From: Trichodelitschia bisporula
Lineage: Eukaryota; Ascomycota; Dothideomycetes; Phaeotrichales; Phaeotrichaceae
Direction of reading: 5' to 3'
DNA length: 64,000 nt
Assembly: GCA_010356995.1 (NCBI GenBank)
Contig: ML996690.1
Location: 303,683 to 367,682 of the forward strand
Within the stretch, counting starts at the first letter, position 1. Every line of letters starts with the position of its first letter. Positions 44,436 through 55,724 of the stretch are shown in pieces. The position numbers and the translations under genes were made by a program. Below the pieces are notes generated by a model. It was not told where the DNA came from, searched no databases, and saw nothing but the letters and a program-made list of their open reading frames with translations.

Positions 44436-44630
44436 CCCTTCCACGGCCCAGGTTCTGGCCCAGGTTCAAATCGCTGTTATTGACCAGCTAAGGAGCTAAA
44501 GCTCAGTCCAGTAAAGGAAGTCTCAGTTTCTGTGACAAATTCTAGCTCTTTAACTAGTCAGTGGTAGTAATTTGTACCTGGGCAAGTTTCAGGGCAAGTA
44601 CCTGGGTCAGAAACTGGATCGTGCAAGGGA
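44436..44630. mobile_element. Foldback MITE, copy 4
   Basis: About 195 bp, with clean ends: TA, then TCCCTTCCACGGCCCAGG at the left and GGATCGTGCAAGGGA then TA at the right. The inner arms GACCAGCTAAGGAGCTAAAG and TTCTAGCTCTTTAACTAGTC are complementary. The TA flanks on both sides suggest a mariner/Tc1-type target site. Confidence 0.85.
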
Positions 44631-45333
44631 TACCCTCGCAAAATGCCATTCACACCTACCATGACCTAGTTAAATGCCTGGGGCCTATCCAAATCTCGGG
44701 TCGAGTTTAGAGTTGCGATGCAGTCCTGCGCCAACGCCATAAAAGGGTTCACTTGGGCTCATTTCAATTGCGTTTACACGATAAATATTTTGATGTGATG
44801 CCTATCTTGTGGCGATAGAATTGCAGGAAGAGGAGTTGTCTCGACTTAAACCTTGATGCAGTTCTAAACCCTTCACGGACACCTCATGGATGCGCAAAAT
44901 ATACCTTCGAATCACAATGCATCCACAGCGCGTCAATAATTTTCCTTTGCTCGCTCGAACTGCTGCAGCAAGCTATATCGCTTGAGACTTTATTCAGCAC
45001 ACGCATACCAAGAACGGTGGTACACATTTCAATCTTCAAATGCTGTATAGAAACTCAACGGAAATAAACCTTCAAAATCTGACCCGTTAGGTTAATTCAA
45101 AACCCGTGATTTTATCCTTTGAATCTTGGCGTCTTTTTATTGTTGTGCGGTGACGCTATAATGAGTACAGCATCGAGGCAACCGTCCGCTTGGTTAACTA
45201 AACTTTGCATGCGGTATGATACGTGCGCCGATGTCTTTTTGCCATGCGCTTGGTATGTCTCCTGGGACGGTGTGGCCAAGGACAAAACTGGAAAAGTGAC
45301 TCGGGTTTAGATTGCAGAACGGGCGGTTTGATA

Positions 45334-45541
45334 TTCCTTGTACGGGCCTAGGCACTGGCCCAGGTACACGTCGACCAGGTCCTCACAATAATGGACCAAT
45401 TAAAGAACTACAGCTCACTTCTATAAAAATTGCTCTGCTTCTGCAACAAATTCTAGCTGCTTGACTGATCCCTGATAGCGGGTACGTGGGCGACGAGTAC
45501 GTGGGCTAGTACCTCATCCGGTACCTGGGCCTTCCGAGGGA
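45334..45541. mobile_element. Foldback MITE, copy 5
   Basis: About 208 bp. TA then TTCCTTGTACGGGCCTAGGC marks the left end, and GGTACCTGGGCCTTCCGAGG then GA-TA the right. The inner arms GGACCAATTAAAGAACTACA and AATTCTAGCTGCTTGACTGA match the family pattern. Confidence 0.85.
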
Positions 45542-47020
45542 TAACTACCCCGAAATCCTTTGAGCCGTAGCCTGCATAAATCTGTATACTCCAGGCAGCC
45601 AATTTTTACGGTTTACTATACAACGCCGTTGGACTAATTGACGACCCTCATGCCGCCCTGTCCCGTACCGATTTCAACTCTCCTTCTTTAGATGGATTGA
45701 TCTGGAGGTGGCACGGAGTACTAGCCTTGTTGAAGCGAATCCGGGGCCATGAGTGATCTTCATCCACCCGCATCGCGTGAGCGCCTCGCCACTTGATATT
45801 CGATTTGACAAGACAAATTGGTCGGAAACGGTGGCTATCCTGCACATACGGCTTGAATCTGGCATACACATCGCTCATAAATTACCCCCACCCCGACCCT
45901 CCCCCAACGAGCCAACTAGAGGACGGTAAATCTGAGATCCTCAAATAAACTCTGCAAAATCTTGAACTGCCTCGCATCCCTATGCATGCAACTTTATGTT
46001 GTCTTCCCACGAACGCACCGCGACGAAAGGAATATCAAAAGTACTCGTCTTGTTGAGGCAATTGCACTGGGCCGAATTTTACCTCAACAGACTTTGGCGC
46101 ATGATTGCGTTGCAACGTGAGAGCCTTCTTCCTCTTGGAGTGCCTCCTCTACTGGGTGGTTTTTTTCGGCCTGGCACGGACAATTTATAATTTAGCCCGC
46201 TGGCTTGCTCTAGAGCTGCCGCCTGTTGGGATTTATAGGAGGGCAGTATCGGGCGTTACGTTATATTTATATGTGGCGCGAGGTGATGTTCAACTTCGCA
46301 GTTCCACTTGCATCTCGGATTTGATAGTGATAAAAACCATTGCCTTCACACAGAGAAAAGTTGGGACGGACTTGTACACTATCGACATGAAGATGAAACG
46401 ATGGGAAAATTGATCGTCTACTCGAGGCGATTCTACTAATTCAAAATCATCTCAATGAATTGAATGTTGTATCCTGTTGCTGATGATGCTGGCTTGATGT
46501 TGAGCTCGGGCGAATGTGTATTGCAGGTGCATATCCTAGGCTTAGGTATTTATTGTAGAATAGCTTCCCGATGCAAGGGATGTCAACTTCAGAAATATAA
46601 GAACGTTTCTGGAAAAAGTGCCCATGGGGTGATCGCCCCGCGCACGAGGGTGATAAGGGCAGTGGTGGTTTTTTAGGGGAGGGAAGGGACGGTGGTGTGA
46701 GCCAACTTAAGATTTGGAAGGTAGCGAGGCCTGAACATCCAGAACTGCAATAGCGCGAATTCCGAGGTCAAGGAGGAAGGCAGCCGATGCACTTATCAGT
46801 CACATTGATGATTCAAGGCCGCTCCTGATACCGTATTAGGGACCCTCAGGGACGGGAGGATCTGTCTACAAATCCATAGGAACATATCTTACTGAAGGCC
46901 CCCAGGCCAGATATGAATAGTCTTGAAGCGCACCACATCGCAAATATTAGAAAAGTTTTGAATAGGTTACATGACAAGGTGACCCTACAGGCCACATCGA
47001 CCATGCCAGCGACGGCCATA
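45542..47020. other. Right edge of the repeat island, 3' flank of KMT6
   Basis: There is no supported gene. A minus-strand frame at 45648-45878 (ATG start, 76 codons) has protein-like sequence such as ICLVKSNIKWRGAHAMRV but no domain. From about 46.6 kb the sequence returns to the base composition of the gene block. Confidence 0.4.
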
Positions 47021-49615
47021 TTACGACGGCTGACCCCTCCGCGGCACTGTCTGAAGATCCTCCTCTAGGTCCCCATACCTCGTCGGCTTCCTCCTGTACT
47101 GCCTGAGGTGCCGACGCATATCATCACTGGCGGCGTAGTCGCTGTCGCCTTCGCCGATTCTCTCGGCAATCTCTTGCAGTTCCTCCTCAAAAGCCGGATC
47201 TTGGCTGGGCAGATCGGAAACGATATCAAGATTCTCCGGCGCGCTCTTTCTCCCACTTTTACTGACGCTCTTGATGCCCTTCATCTTCGATTTTCCTTTC
47301 CGGTCCTTGACGGCGACCGCTTTCCCGCCCTTCTTCCGGCCACGCTCCGTAAAGTGCCTAGTGTGCTCGTTGGTGTACCCGTCGCCATAGTTGAAAAACA
47401 GTTCCTCGCCAAGTTTGATGTCTCTCAGCGCGTACATGCCCATACGAACGACGGTGTTGCAAAGATAGGGCTTGGCACCGCAGTTGATATTCTCGTCGTC
47501 GGCTTGGTGATTGATGAAGCGCGTCTTGTTGCCCATAGACATGCTGTCAATGTCCTGTTGCTCGTTCAGCATGAAAAGGTAGTTCGTCTTCTGGTAGTGG
47601 TAGATTTCTCCGCGACGATTCCCCTCCTGCCGGGTGAGAATCTCTCCCTTGTATTCGCCAATGTACTCGTGGGCTTTGATGTCTGTGCCTGCAAAGAGTC
47701 CGAATCCGGCAACCTGCGACGTGCCCAACAGCGTGCGCTTCGGAATGTTGCGCTGGATGTAGCAATTATGACATCGGCTCGAGAGCCACCGCTCATCCCG
47801 GTTGACATTTTCGGGGTCAAGAACCTCGGCCGCGCCACACGAGGTGCACAGGTCAGGATTGCACTCCCTGTTGAGCACCCAGCATGGACACTTCGGATTC
47901 CGGTAACAGCTTCTCCCGTCCCTCTTGCAGGTGCATCCTAGAGCGCGTCGAGCGCAGGACTTGTCACATCCGCAAAACTTCTCGCACTGAATCGAGGCGT
48001 TGAAGCAGCTGCAATGGCTCTCCTCGCAGGATATACCCGGATGATCGCACGGATAAAACGGCCCGCGCATCTCGAGCACATTGGTTTTGGAGTGCTTCTG
48101 CCACCACGCAAAGCTACGGTCTGGCTTGGATTTCGGATCTGCCGTAGGCCCCGACTCCCGACGCCTGGGTCCTTTTGGCCGAGAGTCTATGGCGGGCGGA
48201 AGTACACACCTCTTGAAGTTGCAATTACTCGCGCTGTCGTAGTCGGAAAGTCCTGCCGAACCATAGCAGCTGGACACGCTGGATTCCTCATCGCTGTCGG
48301 GCGTTGGTTCACGTTCCATGAATTCGCCATGGTACGGGCAGTCACGTATGTGGCATATCGCACACTCCAGGGTATCCAAGGTCTCCTCGGGCTTGGGCGC
48401 GAGGATTTTTTCCACTACGGCACTCTTGCGGACGATATGCCAAAGACCGAGGGGCGTCCCTTCTAGAAAGGCAGAACAGGCAAAGGCTGCCACCACCAAC
48501 GAACGAGGTGATGATGGAGGCAGATTAGCAAACACCTTCTTCCAGACAGGGTGGTCTCTGTCGAAGCTGTCTTTGCAATACTCTTCACGGCGAGTCCAAT
48601 GGTGGATGTCATCCAGTGAGAGAAGATTCGGGGGAAGACCGAGATCCGGCTCTAGAAGGAAATGCAAGACATCGTGATAGGTAATGCCAAGATCTTTTAA
48701 GAAGGCGTCTGCGATCTCCCTAAAGTGGGCGACTTCGTGAAGTACGGCGAGATGGCGAGGCCGCTTTTCGTAGAGCATCTTGTAGTGCTGGCGCAAACTA
48801 ACTCTCAACATTTCTTCTACCTTTTCTTGCGTCTCGTCATCGTCGAAATACGGCCAGCAAATGAGTTTCTTGTTGTTTTCGGCCAGAATGTTGCGGTCGA
48901 GGCTGACGTAAGTGGTATATCTGGGAAGGTCGACCGCATCGCATTTGACTCGCGTGATAGGCGCCTCGAGGACCGTCTTGACCCACTTATTCGGCTTGGA
49001 CTTTTCGGGATACCACTCCTGTGTGATGGCGCCGACGTCCTTCTTGCCGGACGGACACGGACCCTCCGTGTGGATGGGTTTAATGGCAGCATACCAGGGC
49101 ACCCCGACGACGGACGATTCTTCCATCGCATTACGGGACGTGGAATAGTCCGGTGTCACATCGGCAGGTGCGGAGCTCACGGCACGAGCTTGCTTTAGCA
49201 AGAGCTTATCAGGTTAATATTGCGGGCGGGTAATGCAGAAGTTTTCGAGCTTACCCTCGTGCGGGTTTCACGACGGCCATGTATCATGTCAAAGTGACTT
49301 TTAAGCAGCGCCTGGGTTGCCTCAAACGTTGGTGGAATGGGCATAGTCGGAGGGTCTGGTTCAAAGAGATCTATATAGGTTAGGCAGTTATACGAAATTT
49401 AATATGGCGTACCTACCGTCAGGGAGCGGCGGAGAACTTGAATGGATGGAAGGAAACGCGTTCATCCTGCGCCGCTTTGATATAGGCTCCGAATCACTGT
49501 CAATGCCGCTGGGAGCTGGAACATTGCGCGCAGTTTTCCTTGCCACTTTAGGAGCCGGAGCCGCTTCAGGCTGGGGCGCCCGTGACATGGCGAAGCGCTT
49601 CATAAACTGAAGCAT
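47021..49615 (-). CDS. KMT6: KMT6 / E(z) histone H3K27 methyltransferase (PRC2 catalytic subunit)
   Basis: This is the catalytic subunit of Polycomb repressive complex 2, which methylates H3 lysine 27 to set facultative heterochromatin. The three exons are 49615-49417, 49370-49255 and 49192-47021, giving 828 residues. The introns (46 and 62 bp) keep frame and link the N-terminal PSGIDSDSEPISKRRRMNAF segment to the main body. The cysteine-rich CXC region (about 481-584) shows CEESHCSCFNASIQCEKFCGCD, CTCKRDGRSCYRNPKCPCW and CNPDLCTSCG clusters. The SET domain (about 588-709) has GFGLFAGTDIKAHEYIGEYKGE, RFINHQADDENINC and EELFFNYGDGY, with the catalytic tyrosine. NHQ stands where many SET enzymes have NHS. 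The C-terminal tail is Lys/Arg-rich (KKGGKAVAVKDRKGKSKMKG). Length and domain order are normal, and no damage is seen. Confidence 0.95.
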
Positions 49616-50230
49616 GCGCGGTTAGGCAGGAGTATGGTGAAGACATGCGCCGGAGATATGTCAACAACGCGAATCCTTATGATGTGAGGGGAGGGGATGA
49701 ATGAATGAATGAATGTTTTCAGCAGTATGGTGTGGTGGCCGAGCAAAGTTTGTAGATTGATTGTGGTCGTGGTTCATTGCGACGCGCGGAGTACAACAGG
49801 ACGCGGAGGCTTGGCACGACTTGACGTCTCTTCAATTTGGGACAGGGGTTCAACGGAACGAGCAGCAATGGTCAAAAGGAGAAGGAGCAGTCCTGGCACG
49901 GCGAGTACCAACTATCGACCTGTGCAGAACTGCTATTGAATCTTTCTTTTCCTTCCCAGCCATCCCATCTCACTTACGCTTGACCTCGATCCTGCCCCAG
50001 AGCGCAAGTACTCTGTAGCATCCGTCGTGATTGTAGAAGTCCAGTTTCCACCTGTCCAGAAATTCATTCGAATACTTCACCATCACGGGCAATTGGTATT
50101 GAGCATAGAAAGCAGACCGAGACATGCTCGCAGCCAGTCAATTTGAATGGAAGCGTTTTGCCTATGCTACATATCCCTGGTCCGAATCCTTGCCCATGTT
50201 ATGCCGCGAAAAGACATTCCGTAACGCCAT
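49616..50230. other. Intergenic, KMT6 promoter and uS17 3' flank
   Basis: About 615 bp between two minus-strand genes. It includes a short GAATGAATGAATGAATG run near 49698-49714. No gene seen. Confidence 0.5.
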
Positions 50231-50930
50231 TTAGAACTTCTTGAACTGCTTGACGGCCTGTCCCGTCCGGGGCAGCACGCGAAGCACGTTGAAGCGAACC
50301 TTGAAGAGTCAGCCGATAACCCGGATGCAAGGAGCCAACGTACCGTCTTGCTGAGCGGGCGGCACTGGCCAACCGTCACCTGGTCACCATCCTCAATACG
50401 GAAAGCGGGGCTGACGTGGGCGGCAAGGTTCTTATGACGCTTCTCGTACCGGTTGTACTTGGGGATGTAGTGAAGGTACTCGCGGCGGATGATGAGCGTA
50501 CGGTGCATCTTGGTGGAGACGACGGTGCCGGTCAGGATGCGGCCACGGATTGAGACACTGCAAATGGGTCAGTTAAGCTCGGTATATACGTCTGGTTCCA
50601 TCTCACAGGCCGGTGAAGGGGCACTTCTTGTCTGTATAGCTATTAGCATTGCCCATTCACATAGATAAAAGTACGTACCGATGTACGAGCCCTCAATGGC
50701 CGTCTTCGGGGTGCGGAAACCTAGACCGACATCCTTATACCACCGACGCCCGCCCTTGCCAACGCGCTTCGACTTGCCGGACTGCGCCTTCGAGTTGAGG
50801 AAGATATGAGGTTGCTTCTATTCGGGGGTCAGCGGCTGCTACTTTACTATTTGCGACAAGTGCGTAATCGCGCCGGAGTAAGTCGTACCTGGAAAGCGCG
50901 CTCGCTCTGGACAGTCAGCTCAGTCGCCAT
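50231..50930 (-). CDS. rps11: 40S ribosomal protein S11 (uS17)
   Basis: This is small-subunit ribosomal protein uS17, which binds 18S rRNA. There are five exons: 50930-50889, 50817-50679, 50631-50607, 50557-50344 and 50299-50231. One exon is only 25 bp. The four introns are 44-71 bp. The product is 162 residues: [119 protein letters not shown] and an end of [14 protein letters not shown]. All conserved uS17 blocks are present and uninterrupted. The first intron directly follows codon 14, a high intron load typical of fungal ribosomal protein genes. It is divergent from Spc7 and should be strongly and constitutively expressed. Confidence 0.95.
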
Positions 50931-51299
50931 AGTTGCTGTTGGGGATGGCGGGCAGAGGTTGTGGTGGGAAACTTCACGGGTTTGTCGACGGGTTGGCGGT
51001 TGGCGGTTGGAGGCTTCGCTTCTCTCTTTTCGATTTTTGGACTTGGCAGAGTGATTGTGAAGGGTGCACCCGCTAACGGGTTTATATTCTTCCGGTGCAG
51101 CCCTGATGGGATGCACGGACCATATTGTCAAGCCTGGGTCTGCCAAGCTGGGAGCTAGTCCGTAAAGAGAATGTTAGTAAACAGGCGATGCTTGAACCTC
51201 GCTGCTCCGGAGACTGCCATAGACAAACCACCGAGCATCATTCGCGTCACCTCGTCCCTACGTCTCCGTGTCAGCAACCACTTCCACATCTCCCCCACC
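50931..51299. promoter_or_regulatory. Divergent promoter shared by rps11 and SPC7
   Basis: Only 369 bp separate the two start codons. A GGGTTTGTCGACGGGTTGGCGG stretch near 50975-50998 (in plus orientation) and CCGCTAACGGG near 51069 are GC-rich blocks typical of ribosomal protein promoters; specific factor sites are not certain. Confidence 0.5.
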
Positions 51300-54200
51300 A
51301 TGCCAGTCGAAGGCAAGGAAAACATCACCGACGGGCTCGAGGCCCTCACATCGGCTGGTACAGCCGCTATCAAGTCTGCTTTCTCGAAGAAGTCGCGCAG
51401 CCTCAGCATGGGCCCTGGCGCCTTGAGCGTCCCGCTGAAAGAGGCAGCGGGGAACCGCCGCAAGGTAAGCTCCCTACCACCACGCAAAATCACTGTTCTG
51501 TGCTAACTGTTCTAGTCCGCGATTGCAGATGTGCCCGCCGTCCGTTCCATTCTTAGCGGTAAAGAAGACGAGGCGAAGCTGCGTCGCGAGGCAAGGAGGA
51601 AGTCTCTTGGTACGGCGCGCCCGATGATGTTGGGCCTTGGCTAACAGTATCAGCTAATCGCCGCGTCTCTTTTGCTCCGGAAGCAACTCTGCACACCTGG
51701 GATGTCGTGGAGTGCATGCGCGATGCGACCTCATCTTCGGCCTCTTCCGATGCGACGCGCCGCTCTGACCCCGCGCCCGCAAGGGATGATGCGTCCGAGG
51801 AAGACGGCTCCTCGGACAACGCCGAGGAACTAGAAGAAGACTCGCCTGCGCCTCGCAAGAAAGCTCGTCGGAGCTCTGGTATCCCACCACTGAACTTCAA
51901 TAATCCCGAAGACGTATTTTCCTCTAGCACAAGCAGTTCACCGATGCAAGGCGCATTTCCGCAGGAGGAAAACACCGCAATGAGCCTGCCTCAAGACTCG
52001 CCTTCCACCAGTTCATCGGAGGTACAACTGGATGCCGCTCTTCGACTCGCGGCTGCGCAGGCGGGAACGCAGGACCATGACCTCGACGCCGACCTATCCA
52101 TGGAGATGGTCACTCAAGACGTGACAGCGGCCTTCCGGCCATGGCTCGGCAAGCCGAATGCTACTACAGCTGGCGGTGCGATGACCGATCCGTTCAAGGC
52201 ACCAACCTCGGACGAAGATGACCTGGACGAAGATGACGACGGCAGTCAAGACATGAGTATGGACATGACTAGTGCATTGGGGGGCATCATAAGCTTCCAG
52301 GGTCAAGAACAAACAGGTTCCGAGGAGTCGACGCAAACTGTAGAGAAAACTCAGGCCATGGATGTTACGATGGACTTTACGCAAGCCTTTGGAGCTATCC
52401 AGCCATCTGCCGCAGACACTGGAGCAGATAACAGGGGCACCAAGCGGCGTCGCTCTGGCGCCAGCGTCTCGCTTGGTGTCGGTGCCACCAGCGAGGGTAG
52501 TCCTGCCATACGTCAGTTCCCTCGCCGGTACTCCACGAGACGGCACTCTGTGGCAGAGTCGGTTGGTGAAGTCAGCATGGATCTCACAAAGGCCATCGGT
52601 GGCATCCTCAGTTCCGCAGACCCGACGAGCCGACATGAAAGCACCGAGACCGACCTGCTCGATGAGGCCATGGATTTCACGATGGCCATCGGCGGCATCA
52701 AATCCGTTTCCGAAAGCCATGTCGATGAAGGCGATGAGTCGGATGCTTCCATGAGCATGGATCTGACGTCCACTTTGGAAGCTCCTAAACCGTCCGGAGA
52801 TATCCCGCGCATCACTCCTAGCCCTGCGAAGACTCCCAAGTCTCCGCTGAAGACGCGGACTCCCAGCCCTGCGAAGTCGCCAGCGAAGGAATTGCCGAAG
52901 CCTCGCACACCGCAGAAGTCTCCACGTAGATCTCAGCGCAAGAGCCTTGTGCCGCCGACAAACAATGACGTCCAGACATCCAATTCACCGGGAGCTGTTA
53001 TTCAGGCTCTGCGTCTGCCGAAGACTCAAGATGGTCCATTGCGGCAAGATAGTCCTCCGAATCCAGTTGCCTACCCTACTCTTCCTGCCGTCACCGAGCC
53101 TACAACTCCACCCAAGCCTGAAGTTGTTTCCACCAGCGTGTCACCGGACAAACTCAAAACTACGGCTCTCGCGGATTCTTTCAAGCTCTTATCGACTCCA
53201 CGCAAGCAAATCCTTCCCTCCCCTGTCAAACGGGCGGCTTCGACTCCTAAGGTCCAGGCAACGCCTAAGAAGGCAATGACGCCCAAGAAAGCTGCAACAC
53301 CGAGAAAATCACCCACTCCCCGCAAGCGGGTTAGACTCGAGGTTGCTGAACCCATTGAGGAGGAAGCTCCTGCTGAAGATGTGGAGGAGGCTGAAGAAGA
53401 CGAGGAAGATGTTGAGAGAATCCACCTTCAGGACTTCCTGGACATGACGGGCATCCGTTTCATGGATCTCACGACGACCAAGCGGCGGCATACAGGGCAT
53501 CCCGGAGCTGACCGCAAGCTCGCTGATGCAGATGAAGAGGACGAGGTTGAGCCAACCCTGGAAAACACGGTTGCTGCGGCCATCAGCACCGTCCCCATGC
53601 TCACGATGTACCAGCACTCCTGTCATGAAATGAAGAACTACATTTCGGGAGGGCGCGACGAGTTCCGCGTTCTCGAAGCAGAAGTGTACGAAAGCCAGCC
53701 GCCATTGTTCTGCGAGTATCTTCTTGCACCTCCGCAAGAACGTGCTATCATGGACAACCAGTTCAAGAACATGAAGACAAACGCACGCTTGCAGAGCAAG
53801 GCAGGATGGCACGCTTGGCGTAGCCAGCTGCTTACAGACCTCATGAAGGGGCTGCAGCAGTCGGCAGCTGATCTCGATCGTGACGACACGCTCCTTACGA
53901 AGCAGGAGCAGCTTCTGGACTCGAACCTTCCTCCGCTCCTGGAGCGCTACGAGAAGCTCGATGCTGAGCGGCAACAGCTCGAGGAACGCGCTGCCGGGAT
54001 GTCCTCCAGCGACCGCGAAGAACTCGTCGCAACGCGGGAGCAGCTTCTTTCTGTGGAGGCGGGCGTCGAAGAGCAGAAGCGGCTGGTCGCCGAGCTTCAG
54101 AAAAAGCTTGAAGAGCAGGAGGTGCGCATCGAGACTGCCAAAAAACAGAAGGCCAAGCATCTCGAGGACATTACAGAGGCAGAGCGGGTCTTGGAGGAGT

Positions 54201-54964
54201 GCCGTGGATGGTCGGAGAGCGAGATAGCTGCCGAGAAAGGTTCGTCCCATTGCTTTAATTCTGAACCCATGCTAACATGCACAGCGAAACTGGATGCTAT
54301 CGAACAGCGCACCGGCTGGTCGGTCGTCGCCGTCACGGCGTCCCCCAAGACTTTGACACTGAAGTACCGCTCCGACCTCGAGCTGTTTCTCAACCCCGAC
54401 GCTTTCATCACCAAGAAAGCGTCACCCGCTAGCGGACCCAACTCGCCCATCTCCCTCACCTACGTCGGCGATGTTTCTCAGCCCAGCAGCCGTGCTCGCC
54501 CCCTAACGACGACTAAGCGCTTCTTTTTGCAACTGCTTCGTGCCCATGTCCACGCTCTGCCGCAGTGCGAGACCCGCGTCCAAACTCTCACCGGCACCAT
54601 CAGCGCCGTCTGGGATGCCGCTCTCCGCATCGCTGAGGGTGTCCGCAAGTTGGACCTTGTCTTCATGACCAAGGAGGTGATCCTCGGGGATGAGACGATG
54701 GCTGTGGACACGGTGCTCCTCCTCACGAAACTGAAAACCAAGGTGCAGATCCGGTTTGAGGTTGTGGCGAGACTGGGCGAGGGAACTGTCAGCGTTGAAG
54801 TGGGCGTCAAGGCCAAGGTGGCGTATGGTGAACGCTATGATGAGGCGAAGATGAGCGAGTTCTTGAAGCAGTTTGTGAACGGTGGGGATGATGACGCAAT
54901 TCGGTGGGTGACGGGCATGGAGGATCTCCAGGCTAGATTGATCAAGCGTGGCAAGAAGGTTTAG
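51300..54964 (+). CDS. SPC7: Spc7/KNL1 kinetochore scaffold protein
   Basis: This is the outer-kinetochore scaffold of the KMN network, which binds microtubules and recruits the Bub1/Bub3 checkpoint and PP1. The four exons are 51300-51464, 51516-51609, 51654-54239 and 54285-54964, giving 1174 residues; the last intron (45 bp) is a multiple of three and open, so it can be overlooked. The ATG sits in CCCCCACCATGCC. RRVSFAPEATLHTWDVV (about 89-105) contains the RVSF PP1-binding motif. Five MELT-like repeats are visible: MSMDMTSALGGI (about 287), MDVTMDFTQAFGAI (325), VSMDLTKAIGGI (393), AMDFTMAIGGI (425) and MSMDLTSTLE (452). A Pro/Ser/Lys-rich linker (SPAKTPKSPLKTRTPSPAKS) follows, then an acidic stretch. 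The Spc7 domain begins at LQDFLDMTGIRFMDLTTTKR, with a coiled coil at about 820-950 and an RWD-like C-terminus. Confidence 0.95.
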
Positions 54965-55724
54965 GTGCTGTCTGGTTTTGTGGCGTTCGCGTGGGCGGTA
55001 CAATGACACAGGTTGGGCATGCGGATAGGCGGACGGGCGGGCAGACGGACAGATACCCCTTTCCATATGATGAGCGCGCGGCGGTGTTTGAGATGATGTC
55101 GGTTGACGAATGATGACCTGGGCGTTACCTGCGTAATTGAATGCCTAATGGTTTCCTGAGAACGTGCCAGTCACTGAGTGAATCATGCAATTAACAGCTT
55201 CATCATGAGATCGAGGGTGGATATATACAGGCCAGGAATCGCATCCCAGCCGGCTTCAGAACTCCTCAAAGACGCTCAAACGCTCCTTTCCGCCGCGCAA
55301 CCAGCCATCTTCCAACAAATAGTACATGTAGTACGCAAAAGAGGGAAAAGAAAATCAAGTCGGGTGCCGAGCACGCCTGCTTGCCAACAGAGCTGGCGAG
55401 TATTCCGAGCCGTCTATTCAGAGTGTGCACTCCCAAACCCAAACGCCCGCTCCTGCCGTCATCATAATTATGCATTGCCACCCTCCAAAGCAACGCGTCT
55501 GTCACTGAAACACCTAACGAGCGAAATGACTCGTCCCAAATAATGCTGTATCCCAAGACTGCTAGAAGAAGGTACGCCCCGCAGAGTGACATCACCTGTG
55601 AGAGTTGAGTAGAGTGTAGTTTTGCGCCCCCGCGCCCCCGCCCGCTCCCCTCAGGCCTATCATTTTCGGGACGCTGGCGAGCTCGCGCGTCAATATGGCA
55701 CAGGGACCAGACAGGCGTGGGGAG
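54965..55724. other. Intergenic between convergent genes
   Basis: This is the 3' flank of SPC7 and of the coiled-coil gene. No gene is seen. The last part (55621-55650) is C-rich (CGCCCCCGCGCCCCCGCCCG). Confidence 0.5.

Noticed and set aside
47108-49198. Long plus-strand open frames across the KMT6 locus
   Set aside because: They are antisense shadows of a gene whose minus-strand protein is unmistakable.
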